Source: Pseudocercospora fijiensis CIRAD86 (lineage: Eukaryota; Ascomycota; Dothideomycetes; Mycosphaerellales; Mycosphaerellaceae). From it: 64,000 nucleotides of DNA. Every line of letters begins with the position of its first letter. Position 1 is the first letter of the stretch. The notes beneath the pieces are model-generated. The model saw only the letters and a program-made list of their open reading frames with translations. It was not told where the DNA came from and did not search any database. The position numbers and the translations under genes are program-made. The stretch lies in contig NW_006921537.1 of NCBI RefSeq assembly GCF_000340215.1, positions 3,145,685 through 3,209,684 on the forward strand, written 5' to 3'. This document shows, one piece after another, positions 1-10,597 of the stretch.

Positions 1-2017
1 AGAAGGCTGTTAATAGCCGATGCTTTAGTCTTAGCTATAGGTATATTTCGCTCTAATAGTGCGATATTAGTATCGATCTACGATTAGATACTATCCCCTT
101 AGGGGTTCCCTAATAGGTGCAGAAGATGTTAGTCTATAGCGCCTCTACTATATTAATAGTAGTCTAATCCTTGCGCGCCGGGATGTATCGAGCGCCTTTA
201 GTAAATCGATCTACTATAATAAGGATAGCATTATATATATCCTTACTGCCCCTACGCTTAGCAGGAGGAAGGCCTATAATAAAGTCTATTATTAGCTTAG
301 CAAATAGCTTCTTTAGAACAGGGAGCGAAGACAACTCGCCGAACGGTAAGTGCTTCGGTGCTTTAACTCGCTAGTATACTATATAAGTCTATATATACTC
401 CTTTATATACCGCTTACTATTTAGCTAGTAGTATATACGCGATAGTAACTCGTGCGACCTCTCTATGCTATAGTAACTAGCGAGTTTACTATTATAGTGC
501 CTCTTTAAAAGCTCTTGTCTAATCGATTGTTTAGCGGGGACATAGTATCTGCCCTTAAACTTTAAGTAACCTTTGTCGTCGATCGACTAATTGTTATTAC
601 TCTTACTAGATCGAGTCGCCCGTCTACTTATAAGCTTATTAATACGCTCGATAGCAAAGGCGTCCCTCTACTAAGTACGTAACAGCTTATCTATAAACGA
701 TTAACTATCCCTATTTGTAAGGTTATTTAATAGCACCCTCGCTATCGAACGAGGTACGTATTATATATATCTAATAGTACTAGTAGCCGGAACTACTATA
801 ACCTCTTCTATAGTACTATCGCTATATAGGCTATTACTATAGATAGCAATGTCTTTAATCGAGTTATTATAGCTCGAGCGATCTACGTCCTTTCTAACGT
901 ATACTAGAAGAACGACAACTCCGCTATAGTATTTGTTGCCGCCGCGGGGTCCGGAAGTCCGCTTATCCTACGCTTGCTTATTAACAATACGGGCTATAGC
1001 AATCTTATACTATAGGGTTAGAAACAAAGAATTAATATATTAGGTCTCGCTATCGTAATTAGGTCGCCTCGATAGGCTATTAGTAGGGTTGCTTACGCCT
1101 AGCCGATATAATATATTAAAATCAAACCCGGCGAGGTAGACGGCCTATCTAGCCTATCGACCTATAACCCTAGTAACCTTAGTAATACTACGGAGGTTGT
1201 TATAGTCTATATAGACCTAAATAGTATGCTATACACTATCGAGATAGTGCCTCTAATACTTAAAGGCCTCGATAATAGCTAGGAGCTCTTACTTATAGGT
1301 CTCGTAGCGACGCTCTATATCGATTATCTTTCGTAAAAAGAAGGCAATTAGGTACTAGTAATTGTCCTTATCTGATTGCTATAATATAATAGCCGATATA
1401 GCGAACTGTAAAGCGTTAGTCTTAATACGGATCTGCTTGCTTAGTACAAAATAGTGCAATAAGGGGACTTTAGTAAATCGCTTCTTTAGACCGTTAAAAG
1501 CGGCTTGTGTCTTGTTAGTCTATTTAAATTCCCTAGACGGGTTAGCCTTAGTTTTAGTAAGCTTAGTTAGGGGCATTATATGCCGTAAATAGCCCTTAAT
1601 AAAGCGGCGGTAGAAATTAGCGAAGCCGAGGAACGATTAAAGCTCCTTAATAGACGTAGGAATAGGCTATTTAGTAATTGTTTTAATCCGATTAGGATTA
1701 GCCTTAACACCCTCGGTTAATACGAGGAAGCTAAGGAAGGATACCTCTTTAGTAGTAAAGGTGCATTTAGAAGGTTTGCAATATAGTCTATAGGCTCGTA
1801 GGCGGTCGAGGACCTTACGTACTACGGCCTAGTATTCTATAATATTAGGTAAATGTGTGTAAACTAGGATGTTATCTAGGTAAACTATATAGAGATAGTC
1901 TAATAGGCCCGAAAGGGCCCGATTAATATAGGACTAGAATGTTATAGGGGCATTAGCTAGCCTAAATAGTATAACTAAGTACTCGAAATAGCTATAGCGA
2001 GTACGGAAGGCTGTCTT

Positions 2018-2392
2018 CTATTTATCGCCCTTGCGAATACGGATGCGGTAATAGGCGTCCTTAATATCTAATATAGTGTAGTAGTAGGTACTAGAAAGGC
2101 GGTTAAGGGTCTTATTAATAAGCGGGAGTAGATAGCGGTCTTTAATAGTAACAGCGTTAAGCCTACGATAGTCGATATATAGGCGTAGGCTACTATCCTT
2201 CTTTAGTACGAATAGGATAGGGGCGCTAGTAGGGCTGTTACTATACCGTATCCGGCTATTAGCTAGGTTCTCCTCTAGATACTTACGCAATATAGCAAGC
2301 TCTCGTTTACTAAGGTTATAGAGGGGACTAAAGGGAACCTCCTTGCCCTCTATAATATTAATCTTATAATCCGTCTCTTTAAATATAGGCAA
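2018..2392 (-). pseudogene. Reverse transcriptase fragment of the copy 1 retroelement
   Basis: This open stretch of 124 codons is the N-terminal part of a Ty3/gypsy reverse transcriptase. It shows the fingers region (the segment around [11 protein letters not shown]), the [21 protein letters not shown] block and the [12 protein letters not shown] block that carries the first catalytic aspartate. It stops at a TAG in the place of a conserved tryptophan (2018-2020), and homology continues beyond it towards position 1. It is a surviving ORF in a dead element, not a functional gene. Confidence 0.8.
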
Positions 2393-4680
2393 TGTCGATA
2401 CTAAGTAGTGTTTAAATACATTAATATAGGTCTCTCGAATAGGCTCTAGTATACGAGCAAGCTAATTAGGGTCTATGCTATTAGGGGGCACAGGTTTATC
2501 GTTATTACTACTAAGTAGGTCGGTAGTTAGATTAGCTAAGGCGGGGGTTAGGTTGCTAATAAATAGGACCCTAATATTATTAGGACACTCGCTAATATCG
2601 ATGTATTTAATGTCCTCTCTCCTAGCGATTCTAAATCGCTATTGTTAACTACCTAAGTCTATAACTATAGTATAGTGCTTAAGAACAGGGTTGCTAATAA
2701 CAATAGTAGCTCCCCTATATAGGTTGTCTATATCTACTACGTAGGCAGTAAAGTCTAGTAGACGTTCATTTCCGAGGTCGTCTTTTAGAACTATAGGAAT
2801 ATAGTAGGCCCTATAGGTTAAGTGCCGAGCGTTATTGAACCAAGCAAGGGTTAGCAGGCTAGTCCTAGGCAGTTATCGAAGGTCTAATTGCTTAGCTAGG
2901 CGATAGCTAATAAGGGCACTAACTAAATTTCCTAGATCTAGTATAACCTTAGTTTAATAGTTAGTGCCCTTCGTATCCTATACAAGGTAGGAGCGTGTTA
3001 TAGCTAGTACAATATCGATAGTCTTACGCCGTATAAGGCTAATAGTTAGTACGGCGCTTACTCTTTTTTCGAAGGTTAGCCTATAGGGGTAGCGTTAGCG
3101 GCTAAGAGGTGCTTCTTATACTTAGCGGAGGTACGGTTAATCTAGGCCTAATCCCTAGGTTTGTCGTATTAGCCTAGGAGATAGCTAGTACTATTATAGT
3201 TAAAGCACTTCAATCCGGTTAGTAGGTTGCCGTAGCTATTGTTACTATTATTAGCCGAGCGGTTAGCATTGTAGGGATACGAGCCCCTTCTACGGCCCCT
3301 ATTACGGCCTCCTCTATATAGCCGACGGCTACAGCCTCTTCTACGGTTATTGTTACTGCTCCTATTATTAGTACTATTGTTTTAGTAGGAACCTTAGTTT
3401 CCCCTACGGGCACTACGGTTACTACGGTTAGTACTAGCTAGTCGGATCCTTAATTCTAGTCGTTATTAGAGCTAGATAGCTCGTTCGGCTATTTCTACTT
3501 CGACTATAAATTAAATGCGTATTAGGTTAGCTTATTCGAATATACGGCGACGGTCTAATTCGAGGATAAGTTCCTACCTAAGTTTTAGGCGTATCTCGGA
3601 GATCTATATAGAATTAGTCTTAGGCGGAAGGTCGTCTTTAAGGGTTTTTAAGTAGGCCTCGAATAAACGAGCCGATTAATTAGTCTTTTATTTAGCTCGA
3701 AGATATAGGTCCTAAGTATATTGTTGCCTTAGTATAGGGTTACTAAGGGTGTCTAGTATAATGGTTTTATAGGTTTGCTACTAAATAGCGGTTTAATTAT
3801 CGAGGGAATCGAAATAGTTATCCTAGGTACGCTTTAGGTCGCTATTAATATACTATATAGCGTAGACAACTAATAAATAGTCGTCTAGAAGAGCCCTTAG
3901 TGCGTTTCGCTAGTTAAGCTTATAGTTACGAATATAGTCGTTATATTGCTTGCGACTAGATCCGTTAAACATAGTGCAGTCCTTAAGTTTAGCATCCTTC
4001 TTTTAGATAGGTAGTAAAGAAGGTCCTACTATAGGTTTAGTAGTAGTCGTTAGGGCTTCCTAAAGGCGACGGAGCTCGAGGAGGTTATCCTTTAGCTATT
4101 GCTCTTAACGTAGGGCAGTAAGCCTGTTTTAGGTAGCTTCTTAAAGTCTCCCTAATAGTTAAGGCCTAAAGGCTAGTTAGCTATATCGTCGATTAACAAT
4201 ATTATTAAGAATGTTGTTAATAGGCAATTCCGGATTATTACCTAGAATTATAGGTTCTTCTTTAGTAGGCTCTCCGGTAGGCTCTTTAGTAGGAGGCACT
4301 TTAGCAGGTGCTTTAGTAGGCACTTTAGTAGGCACTATGCTACTAGCATTGTCGTTGCTAGCGCTGCTAGCGGCGCCGCGATTGTTGTTTCGTAATAAGC
4401 CGGCTATTATAATAAGGGATAGTACTAATAATATATTATTAGCCCCTAAGATACGGATATAGCGGAATTAGTAGATATCGGTCTAGTATACTTAACTTAG
4501 TATAATAGGCCGTATAGAAGGCCTTGCTTAATAATTAGTACGGTTGTTTCGATAGAATAGTACGTATAGGTCCCGTTCTTTAGGCGTAATATAGTTAGAT
4601 TAGTCTTGTTTGTAGCTATACCGCTAAAAGCTTGAAATAAGAACTATCTAGCTACTACCCTTAAAGGGTAGATCGAATAC

Positions 4681-4942
4681 TATATAAGAAGGGTATATTA
4701 GTAGGTAGATAGGGTAGTAGTAGGTACGAGTAGTATTCGATAAGAAGCTAGGAGGAGAGGGAGGAAGGCAGGCAAGTTAGCCTATTGCTAAGCGCTAAGC
4801 CCTGCCTAAGGCACTAAGACCCTAGCTTTACTTAGCCTAGTTATATACTAATTACGTATAGCCTCTTTAGCCCTAATATAAGACCCTAGCTTTACTTAGC
4901 CTAGTTATATACTAATTACGTATAGCCTCTTTAGCCCTAACA
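4681..4942 (-). repeat. LTR of copy 1 with an internal 64-bp tandem duplication
   Basis: Aligned to the LTRs of the second copy, this LTR (about 262 bp) begins TGTTAG and ends TATA on the minus strand; the TACA end has decayed. It is longer than the 188-190 bp LTRs of copy 2 because a 64-bp block near its start is present twice in tandem (about 4815-4878 and 4879-4942). The two blocks are practically identical, so the duplication probably arose after most of the RIP or escaped later mutation. Confidence 0.8.
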
Positions 4943-5086
4943 ATTAGGCTACTATTAAATCTCGATTCGGTATTAGAAATCGCTAGCTTTAGTAGGTAGG
5001 GGTTATATCGTACGCTATACCGAGAGTTTAATTAGTAAGCGCTACTATTAGGCTCGAGATATTAAGAAAGGCCTCTATCGATTCTA

Positions 5087-5266
5087 TAGTACAATTAAGC
5101 GAGATAGCGGACGGTAGTAATCTCTAAAAACGGGATCTAACTAGTTAAAGCTAGCGTACTACCTAAAGGAATTATCTATACTTTTAAAAAGTTTACGTCT
5201 AACGCTTTTAAGCTAGCTGCCATTTACGGGGATTACTCCCGTCCGCTATCTCGCTTAATCGCACTG
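5087..5266. mobile_element. 180-bp MITE, copy A (RIP-mutated)
   Basis: A non-coding element of 180 bp with terminal inverted repeats related to CAGTACGATTAAGCGAGATA, flanked by TA on both sides (5085-5086 and 5267-5268). It matches the copy at 58859-59038 along its length and is exactly as long, but carries C-to-T and G-to-A changes (for example TAGTACAATT at the left end). TA target duplications and CAGT ends suggest mobilisation by a Tc1/mariner or pogo-type transposase; the superfamily is inferred. Confidence 0.82.
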
Positions 5267-5678
5267 TATCTAGCTAGGGTAGCGTTAGTACAAGCCTAGA
5301 GAGCCTTACTCGTAGATCCTCTTATCTAACGCGGTAGAGTCCGTAGCTTTCGAAAGAAGCCGAGGGACTTTGCAGTAATCCTGCTGCTAGAGTAGTGTAT
5401 AGAATAAGGCCAGCACTGTATCGATCATCGCATTTGTGCGGATAGTTCGCGTCTTGACAATGCAGTTCTAGGGAGGGAGGGAGTTCCGCTGCACATCGGT
5501 CCGATCGAATGCACACAGACCACGTCTTCGCGGGCCGATCGCAAGGTTCCAGCTTCACTTTCGCGCATTCACATGAAGACAGTCTCGATATGCTATCAAC
5601 AAGGCTTCAATGCTCGATACATCGATTCTCAAGCGTTACTCACCACCATCGATAATGCCCTCACGATAACACGACGCG
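5267..5678. promoter_or_regulatory. Upstream region of CFT2
   Basis: Composition changes sharply from RIP-type AT-rich sequence to ordinary balanced sequence around 5310-5330, which marks the edge of the repeat block. The remaining 350 bp presumably hold the promoter and 5' leader of the gene starting at 5679. No clear TATA box or other motif was found. Short ORFs here on either strand have no recognisable features. Confidence 0.4.
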
Positions 5679-8600
5679 ATGTTCAACTTCACGCCGCTCC
5701 TGGGCGCGCAGACAGCCTCGCCGGCCTCACAATCACTACTCGAGCTCGATGGAGGAGTCAAGATTCTGGTCGATGTTGGATGGGACGAGACATTCGACAC
5801 GGGAAAGCTGCAGGCGCTGGAGAAGCATGTCTCGACGCTGTCGGTGATCCTTCTGACCCATGCGACCATTGAGCACATCGGAGCCTATGCGCATTGCTGC
5901 AAACATGTGCCTGGCTTCGCGAAAGTGCCTGTCTATGCGACTACACCTGTCGTCAATCTGGGCAGGACCCTCGCAGCAGACATCTACGCCTCCAGCCCAT
6001 CGGCAGCGATCACAATACCAGCATCCAGTATTGGCCCTTTGAACTCGAATGCGACGCCGAATCTCCTCCTCCCCGCGCCCACGGCGGAAGAAGTCGCAAC
6101 TTACTTCAGCGCGATTCATCCTTTGAAGTACTCCCAGCCACACCAACCTCTTCCGAGCCCGTGGAGTCCTCCGCTGGGCAACCTCACTATCACGGCTTAC
6201 AGCGCAGGACACACGCCTGGTGGCACAATATGGCACATACAACACAGCTTGGAGAGCATCGTATATGCTGCAGACTGGAATCAGGGCAGGGAGAATCTGC
6301 TTTCTGGAGCGGCGTGGCTGGGTGGGAGCGGCGCTGGTGGAGGTGCAGAAATTATCGAGCCACTGCGGAGGCCGACAGCGCTGGTCTGCAGCAGCAGGGG
6401 CGTAGAAAAGACAGATGTGCTGCCTAGAAAGAAGAGAGACGAGACGCTCATCAGCCTGATAAGAGAAACAATAGCACAAGGTGGAAAAGTACTCATACCG
6501 ACCGATTCGAGCGCAAGAGTGCTAGAGCTCGCATTCATTCTCAATCATACCTGGCGCGAAAACACCAGTGGACCGCATGCGGACACCTACAGGAATGCGA
6601 AAATCTATATGGCAAGCAAGAGCAGTACAAGCACGGTTAGGCAATTGCAGAGCATGCTCGAGTGGATGGACGACACCATCATTCAGGATGCGGAGCGTGC
6701 CATGAACAAGGGCCAGAGGGATGATGATAAGGCGCCAAATCTCTTGGACTGGAAGTTTGTGAAGCAGATTGAGCGTCAGACGCAGTTTGATCGTGCGCTG
6801 CGGAGAAGAAGTCCTTGTATCATGCTCGCGAGCGATGCTTCGATGGAATGGGGATATTCGCGGCAGGCGTTGGAGAAGCTCTCAGCAGATCCTCGAAACC
6901 TGGTCGTGCTGACGGAGAGCATCTCTCAAAGCCAGGCCGCTCATTCGAGCATTGCCACTCAGCTGGCAGATGCGTGGAAAGCGAGCAGTAAATCCATATC
7001 TCAGACAGGCGCCAAAGTGGTGGGCGCAGATGGCAAATCAATCCTCCTGCGCGATGCTTCAGTTGCAGACTTGACCGCAGATGAAGACGCCCTGTACCAG
7101 CAATACGCCGCGCGACAACGCCAGCTACACAGCACCCAACTCGGCGACAACACCGAGAACGATGCAACCACTACGGAAGTCGCCGATCAGGAAGCCGAAG
7201 AATCGTCAGATTCGGAAGATGAAGATGAGGACCCAGAACATCAAGGCCGCGCCTTGAATCTTTCTGCTCAGATGACGCAAAGCAATAAACGAAAGGCAGG
7301 TGTATCTGAGGCAGAGCTAGGCATCAATGTCTTGATCAGGAGCAAGAACGTGCACGATTATGACGTGCGGAATAAGCGTGGTCGGGAGAAGATGTTTCCA
7401 TTCGTGTCGCGGCGGCCGAAGCATGATGACTATGGTGACATTATCAAGCCAGAAGATTATCTCCGCGCTGAAGAGCGAGACGATGTGGACGGTGTTGACA
7501 TGCGCGATGGCGCTAAGCAGGGCGAAGCAGCGGTTGGACAGAAACGCAAATGGGACGATGTGGCCAACACCGCCGATAAGAAGGGCGCGAAGAAGCCGAA
7601 ACAAGAGAAGCCGCCAAAACCTGCCAAGGTCGAACGAGAACCCGACGACATCGATGCTCTCATCGCTCGTGCTACTGGCGTTGCCGATGACGGAGCTGGC
7701 GTGGCAGGTGCCGATGGTGCTGAGTCTGAAGAGAGCAGTGACAGCGAAAGTGACTACGAGCCAGAAGACTCTGTGGACCAGCAGCGACCGCAGAAGCTTG
7801 TGTTTGTAGAACGGAGCTTGACACTGCAGCTCCGAATAGCCCATATCGACTTCTCCGGTCTTCACGAGAAGCGTGATCTGCAGATGTTGATACCGCTGAT
7901 CAGACCGCGGAAGCTCATTTTGATATCTGGAGACACTAGCGAGACACAAGCACTTGCTGACGAGTGCCGACAGCTGCTTGCCGAGGGCGAGACGAAGTCG
8001 GCAGATGTGCTCGCTCCTGTTATAGGTGAGACTGTGGACGCCAGTGTCGATACCAACGCATGGACGCTCAAGCTCAGCCGACAGCTGGTGAAGAAGCTGA
8101 CTTGGCAGAACGTCAAAGGTCTTGGTGTTGTTGCATTGACTGGCAGGCTTGATGCCGAGCCGATTGAGACATCAAGTCCAGCTGAAGAGGAGGCCGCAAG
8201 AAAGAAGCAGAAGCTGGCGAAGAAAAAGGAGGACGATGAGGCTGAGAAAGAGTCCAAGTCTGTCGCCATTCCAGCAATGCCCGTGCTCGACCTTCCAGCA
8301 ACATCAGCGACTGCGACACAACAGCGTGTCACACAACCGGTGCACGTAGGAGATTTGCGACTCGCTGACTTGCGAAGGTTGATGCAAGCTTCGGGCCACA
8401 CGGCAGAGTTCCGTGGTGAAGGTACGCTTCTCATTGACAGCACAGTCGTGGTGCGGAAGTCGGCCACGGGTAGGATCGAGGTGGAGACGCATCAGGGCGG
8501 GTTGTCGCAACCAGCCTATCGTACCAAGGAAAACGAGGGCAGCTTCTATGCTGTACGAAAGCTGATCTACGGCGGACTTGCTGTCGTTGCAGGAGTGTAG
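5679..8600 (+). CDS. CFT2: Cleavage and polyadenylation factor subunit 2 (Cft2/CPSF100)
   Basis: Predicted to be the catalytically inactive metallo-beta-lactamase/beta-CASP partner of the CPSF73/Ysh1 nuclease in the nuclear pre-mRNA 3'-end processing complex. The 973-residue frame is a single exon. The N-terminal beta-lactamase fold begins GAQTASPASQSLLELDG; the usual zinc-binding HxHxDH box is replaced by THATIEHIGAY, as expected for CPSF100-type proteins. A TPGGTIWHI segment, a beta-CASP region (about 240-480) and a C-terminal RNA-processing domain follow. Two acidic and lysine-rich linkers lie at about residues 500-530 and 610-720, which explains the length above human CPSF2 (782) and yeast Cft2 (859). 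The start is the first ATG of the conserved MFNFTPL segment. It stands alone, 400 bp from a dead retroelement. Confidence 0.93.
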   Translation: MFNFTPLLGAQTASPASQSLLELDGGVKILVDVGWDETFDTGKLQALEKHVSTLSVILLTHATIEHIGAYAHCCKHVPGFAKVPVYATTPVVNLGRTLAADIYASSPSAAITIPASSIGPLNSNATPNLLLPAPTAEEVATYFSAIHPLKYSQPHQPLPSPWSPPLGNLTITAYSAGHTPGGTIWHIQHSLESIVYAADWNQGRENLLSGAAWLGGSGAGGGAEIIEPLRRPTALVCSSRGVEKTDVLPRKKRDETLISLIRETIAQGGKVLIPTDSSARVLELAFILNHTWRENTSGPHADTYRNAKIYMASKSSTSTVRQLQSMLEWMDDTIIQDAERAMNKGQRDDDKAPNLLDWKFVKQIERQTQFDRALRRRSPCIMLASDASMEWGYSRQALEKLSADPRNLVVLTESISQSQAAHSSIATQLADAWKASSKSISQTGAKVVGADGKSILLRDASVADLTADEDALYQQYAARQRQLHSTQLGDNTENDATTTEVADQEAEESSDSEDEDEDPEHQGRALNLSAQMTQSNKRKAGVSEAELGINVLIRSKNVHDYDVRNKRGREKMFPFVSRRPKHDDYGDIIKPEDYLRAEERDDVDGVDMRDGAKQGEAAVGQKRKWDDVANTADKKGAKKPKQEKPPKPAKVEREPDDIDALIARATGVADDGAGVAGADGAESEESSDSESDYEPEDSVDQQRPQKLVFVERSLTLQLRIAHIDFSGLHEKRDLQMLIPLIRPRKLILISGDTSETQALADECRQLLAEGETKSADVLAPVIGETVDASVDTNAWTLKLSRQLVKKLTWQNVKGLGVVALTGRLDAEPIETSSPAEEEAARKKQKLAKKKEDDEAEKESKSVAIPAMPVLDLPATSATATQQRVTQPVHVGDLRLADLRRLMQASGHTAEFRGEGTLLIDSTVVVRKSATGRIEVETHQGGLSQPAYRTKENEGSFYAVRKLIYGGLAVVAGV

Positions 8601-9122
8601 GTATAGTGGTGAGATACTCAGGAGAAGATATGTTGCAAGGTGCGGCATGCTTTGGCCTCATCTTTGACATTGATAGCACAGGGTACACATGCAGAATCGG
8701 CATATCACGAGAACGCCACTGTGCTATCTCGCGTTAACATCCCGCACCCTCGCCATGGGGACCGCACTGCTCACGTCAAGATTGCTGGAGTCATCCGGCG
8801 CATGACATTCCCTAAAGCGGATGTCTTCGATCTCGTCAAGTGCTCATTCGGGAATGCCTCATGGCGTTTGGGCTTCGCCTGACCGACCACGTTGCTCAGC
8901 ACAAACCGACATGACCCATTCACCATTGTTTGCTCCAGCCATGTGCTGGCGGGCATTCAGATTTCCCATCTTCCAACACCTATAAGTCAATGGTCAATCT
9001 TCCCCATTGAACACATCAAGCTATCGAAGCAATCCGAACACAGTCGACCACCTCGACCACCCAAAGCTCTTCCAACTTACCAAGCCTCACCATCAATCCT
9101 CGCTGCTCCCCACAACGACCCC
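8601..9122. other. Intergenic region between CFT2 and the proline-rich gene
   Basis: About 520 bp of unique sequence holding the CFT2 3' end and the upstream region of the next gene. The downstream reading frame is open from about 8892 but has no ATG before 9123, so this part is treated as leader. From about 8990 the plus strand becomes C-rich. No RNA gene or repeat was seen. Confidence 0.4.
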
Positions 9123-9815
9123 ATGAACTTCGCCCCATACCAGTGGCGTCACGACCAAGGCTACCTCCCACCACCCGGAAGTGTCCCCATCCCAATCATC
9201 CCAGCCATGTCCGCCCCACAACTAGTCCACCAAATCGCCTACCAAACTGCTCCTCCTCCTCCTCCTCCAGCCTACTGCTTCCCACCCAATCAACCTTTCC
9301 TCGCCGCCTCCCCACCACCACCACCACCACCACCAAAACCCTGCTCCCAAGCTCCATCCCACACCTTCACAATCGCAACCCAAACCTCCGAACCCAAACC
9401 CCCTCCCGCCCCATCCACCGTCGCCTCTTCCAATGCCTACGCTCCCCCGACCCTCCGCCCGGGAACAAACTACCTCTTCCCTTCCAAATCCTCCCACACA
9501 ATGCTGCACATCTTCTCCAAAGCCTCCACCAAAATCTGGGAACACGACTCCCCCCCAAAATCTCTAAATTTCAAAATTTTCAAAGTCGCCACGAATTTCC
9601 GGGTCAAGGATGTGATTGAACGGGTTTTGAAGACGGGGGATTGTGAGGGGTGGTGTGTTACGGAGGTTGTGGAGGTGGGGGGTGGGAGGTGGAGGAAGGG
9701 GACGACGGTGAAGTTTGGGGAGGAGAAGGGGTTGGGGACGTTGGCGGATATGGGGTGGAATGGGAGGAGGGGAGGGGAGTTGCCGCCGGTTTGGTTGGTT
9801 GTTCATAAGGAGTGA
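9123..9815 (+). CDS. Proline-rich conserved hypothetical protein
   Basis: A single-exon frame of 230 residues from the first in-frame ATG (MNFAPYQWRHDQ). The first half is low-complexity and proline-rich, with runs of prolines at about residues 43-48 and 60-68 encoded by CCT and CCA repeats. The second half (about 117-230) looks like a compact domain: it begins NYLFPSKSSHTMLHIFSK, continues with FKVATNFRVKDVIERVL and a GGGRWRKG turn, and ends PPVWLVVHKE. This resembles an uncharacterised domain that I recall from other ascomycetes, but I cannot name it. The proline runs suggest binding of SH3, WW or profilin-type partners; this is only inference. Base composition is odd: the plus strand is C-rich before about 9590 and strongly G-rich after it. 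Confidence 0.7.
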   Translation: MNFAPYQWRHDQGYLPPPGSVPIPIIPAMSAPQLVHQIAYQTAPPPPPPAYCFPPNQPFLAASPPPPPPPPKPCSQAPSHTFTIATQTSEPKPPPAPSTVASSNAYAPPTLRPGTNYLFPSKSSHTMLHIFSKASTKIWEHDSPPKSLNFKIFKVATNFRVKDVIERVLKTGDCEGWCVTEVVEVGGGRWRKGTTVKFGEEKGLGTLADMGWNGRRGGELPPVWLVVHKE

Positions 9816-10597
9816 TTGGGAGAGGGGTGGAGGATGTGATGGATGGGGGGTTGGTTTTGGATTTTAGAGGCTGGGTTGAGTGATGGGAGAGGATGGGAGG
9901 GTTATATTGACCCGGGCTGTTTTTCTTTGATGCATTGAGGGATGTGGTTGCGATACGTGTGAGTACTGGCTGCGAGGTGTTTTTTTTTTTGAACCCCTTA
10001 TACGGCGTGGATTTCGTGGTTCAATTTGCAGGAAGCGAGCGATGGGCTGGACCCGTTTGGATGCTATGGCTGAGGAGCTCTGATATGTCTGCTCTGACTA
10101 CTGCATGCAATCTTTCTGTCCATATACTCACACCTTCCAAGCTCGTGACTTTCTCACCTGCCGTCTGCATGAGCTGAGCAAATGCACTTGTGTAAGGTAT
10201 ATGCAGAAGCCCTGAGCACCTTTCCTCAATCCTGACTGCCTGGGAATATGAAGTGCAGATGTTTTTCGCAGCTCGGAACGCCTGAAGACCCTCTGTGCCA
10301 GGTACAATACCGATTGACGTGGATGAATATAGCTCTCCTCTCACACAAGCCGGAGAGTCGCAAGGACCGACTCAGCTGCAGCTCAATGTGATCGTTTGCG
10401 GGGTTTCAGCCCTGCGGATAAACCGGTCGGTCATCGGTCAGTCGTCACTAGTCTGTGTTGGTGAGCGGAAACTGCAGCTGATGAGGATTCCGTAGTCTAG
10501 CACAAACAACCTATATAACACACGAGACGACAAAACCTCAACTTACCTGCAATCAGCACTTTGTAACTCTCTCGGTGGCTTACAATCTCCAAAAATC
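9816..10597. other. Intergenic region upstream of the alcohol dehydrogenase gene
   Basis: About 780 bp. The first 100 bp continue the G-rich, C-poor strand of the preceding gene. The rest is balanced unique sequence with a short T run at 9978-9987. Around 10500-10530 there is CTATATAACAC, a possible TATA-type element about 95 bp upstream of the start codon. No RNA gene or repeat was recognised. Confidence 0.4.

Larger units (their letters stand above)
1..4942 (-). mobile_element. RIP-degraded Ty3/gypsy chromovirus, copy 1 (truncated by window edge)
   Basis: This is the same element as the one at 14739-21916, in the opposite orientation; the window starts inside its integrase region. Read on the minus strand, the LTR (4681-4942) is followed by a gag-like region with P-T-K repeats, a basic RG-rich stretch and zinc-knuckle remnant near 3200, then reverse transcriptase (best open stretch 2018-2392) and RNase H. 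All frames are broken, mostly by TAG where tryptophan or glutamine is expected. The metal-binding YxDD box of reverse transcriptase near 1865-1890 reads YLDN. TpA is very common and CpA/TpG rare, while CpG persists, which is the pattern of RIP. I infer that it is immobile. Confidence 0.85.

Noticed and set aside
4211..4462. Valine/glycine/leucine-rich ORFs here and at 15168-15392
   Set aside because: They are antisense to the P-T-K repeat region of the retroelement gag and occur only because stops are mainly TAG on the sense strand.
5736..6479. 247-codon minus-strand ORF
   Set aside because: Antisense shadow of the CFT2 beta-lactamase region, without any motif.
9230..9335. CCT and CCA repeats considered as a non-coding microsatellite
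   Set aside because: They are in frame and encode the proline runs of the gene at 9123.
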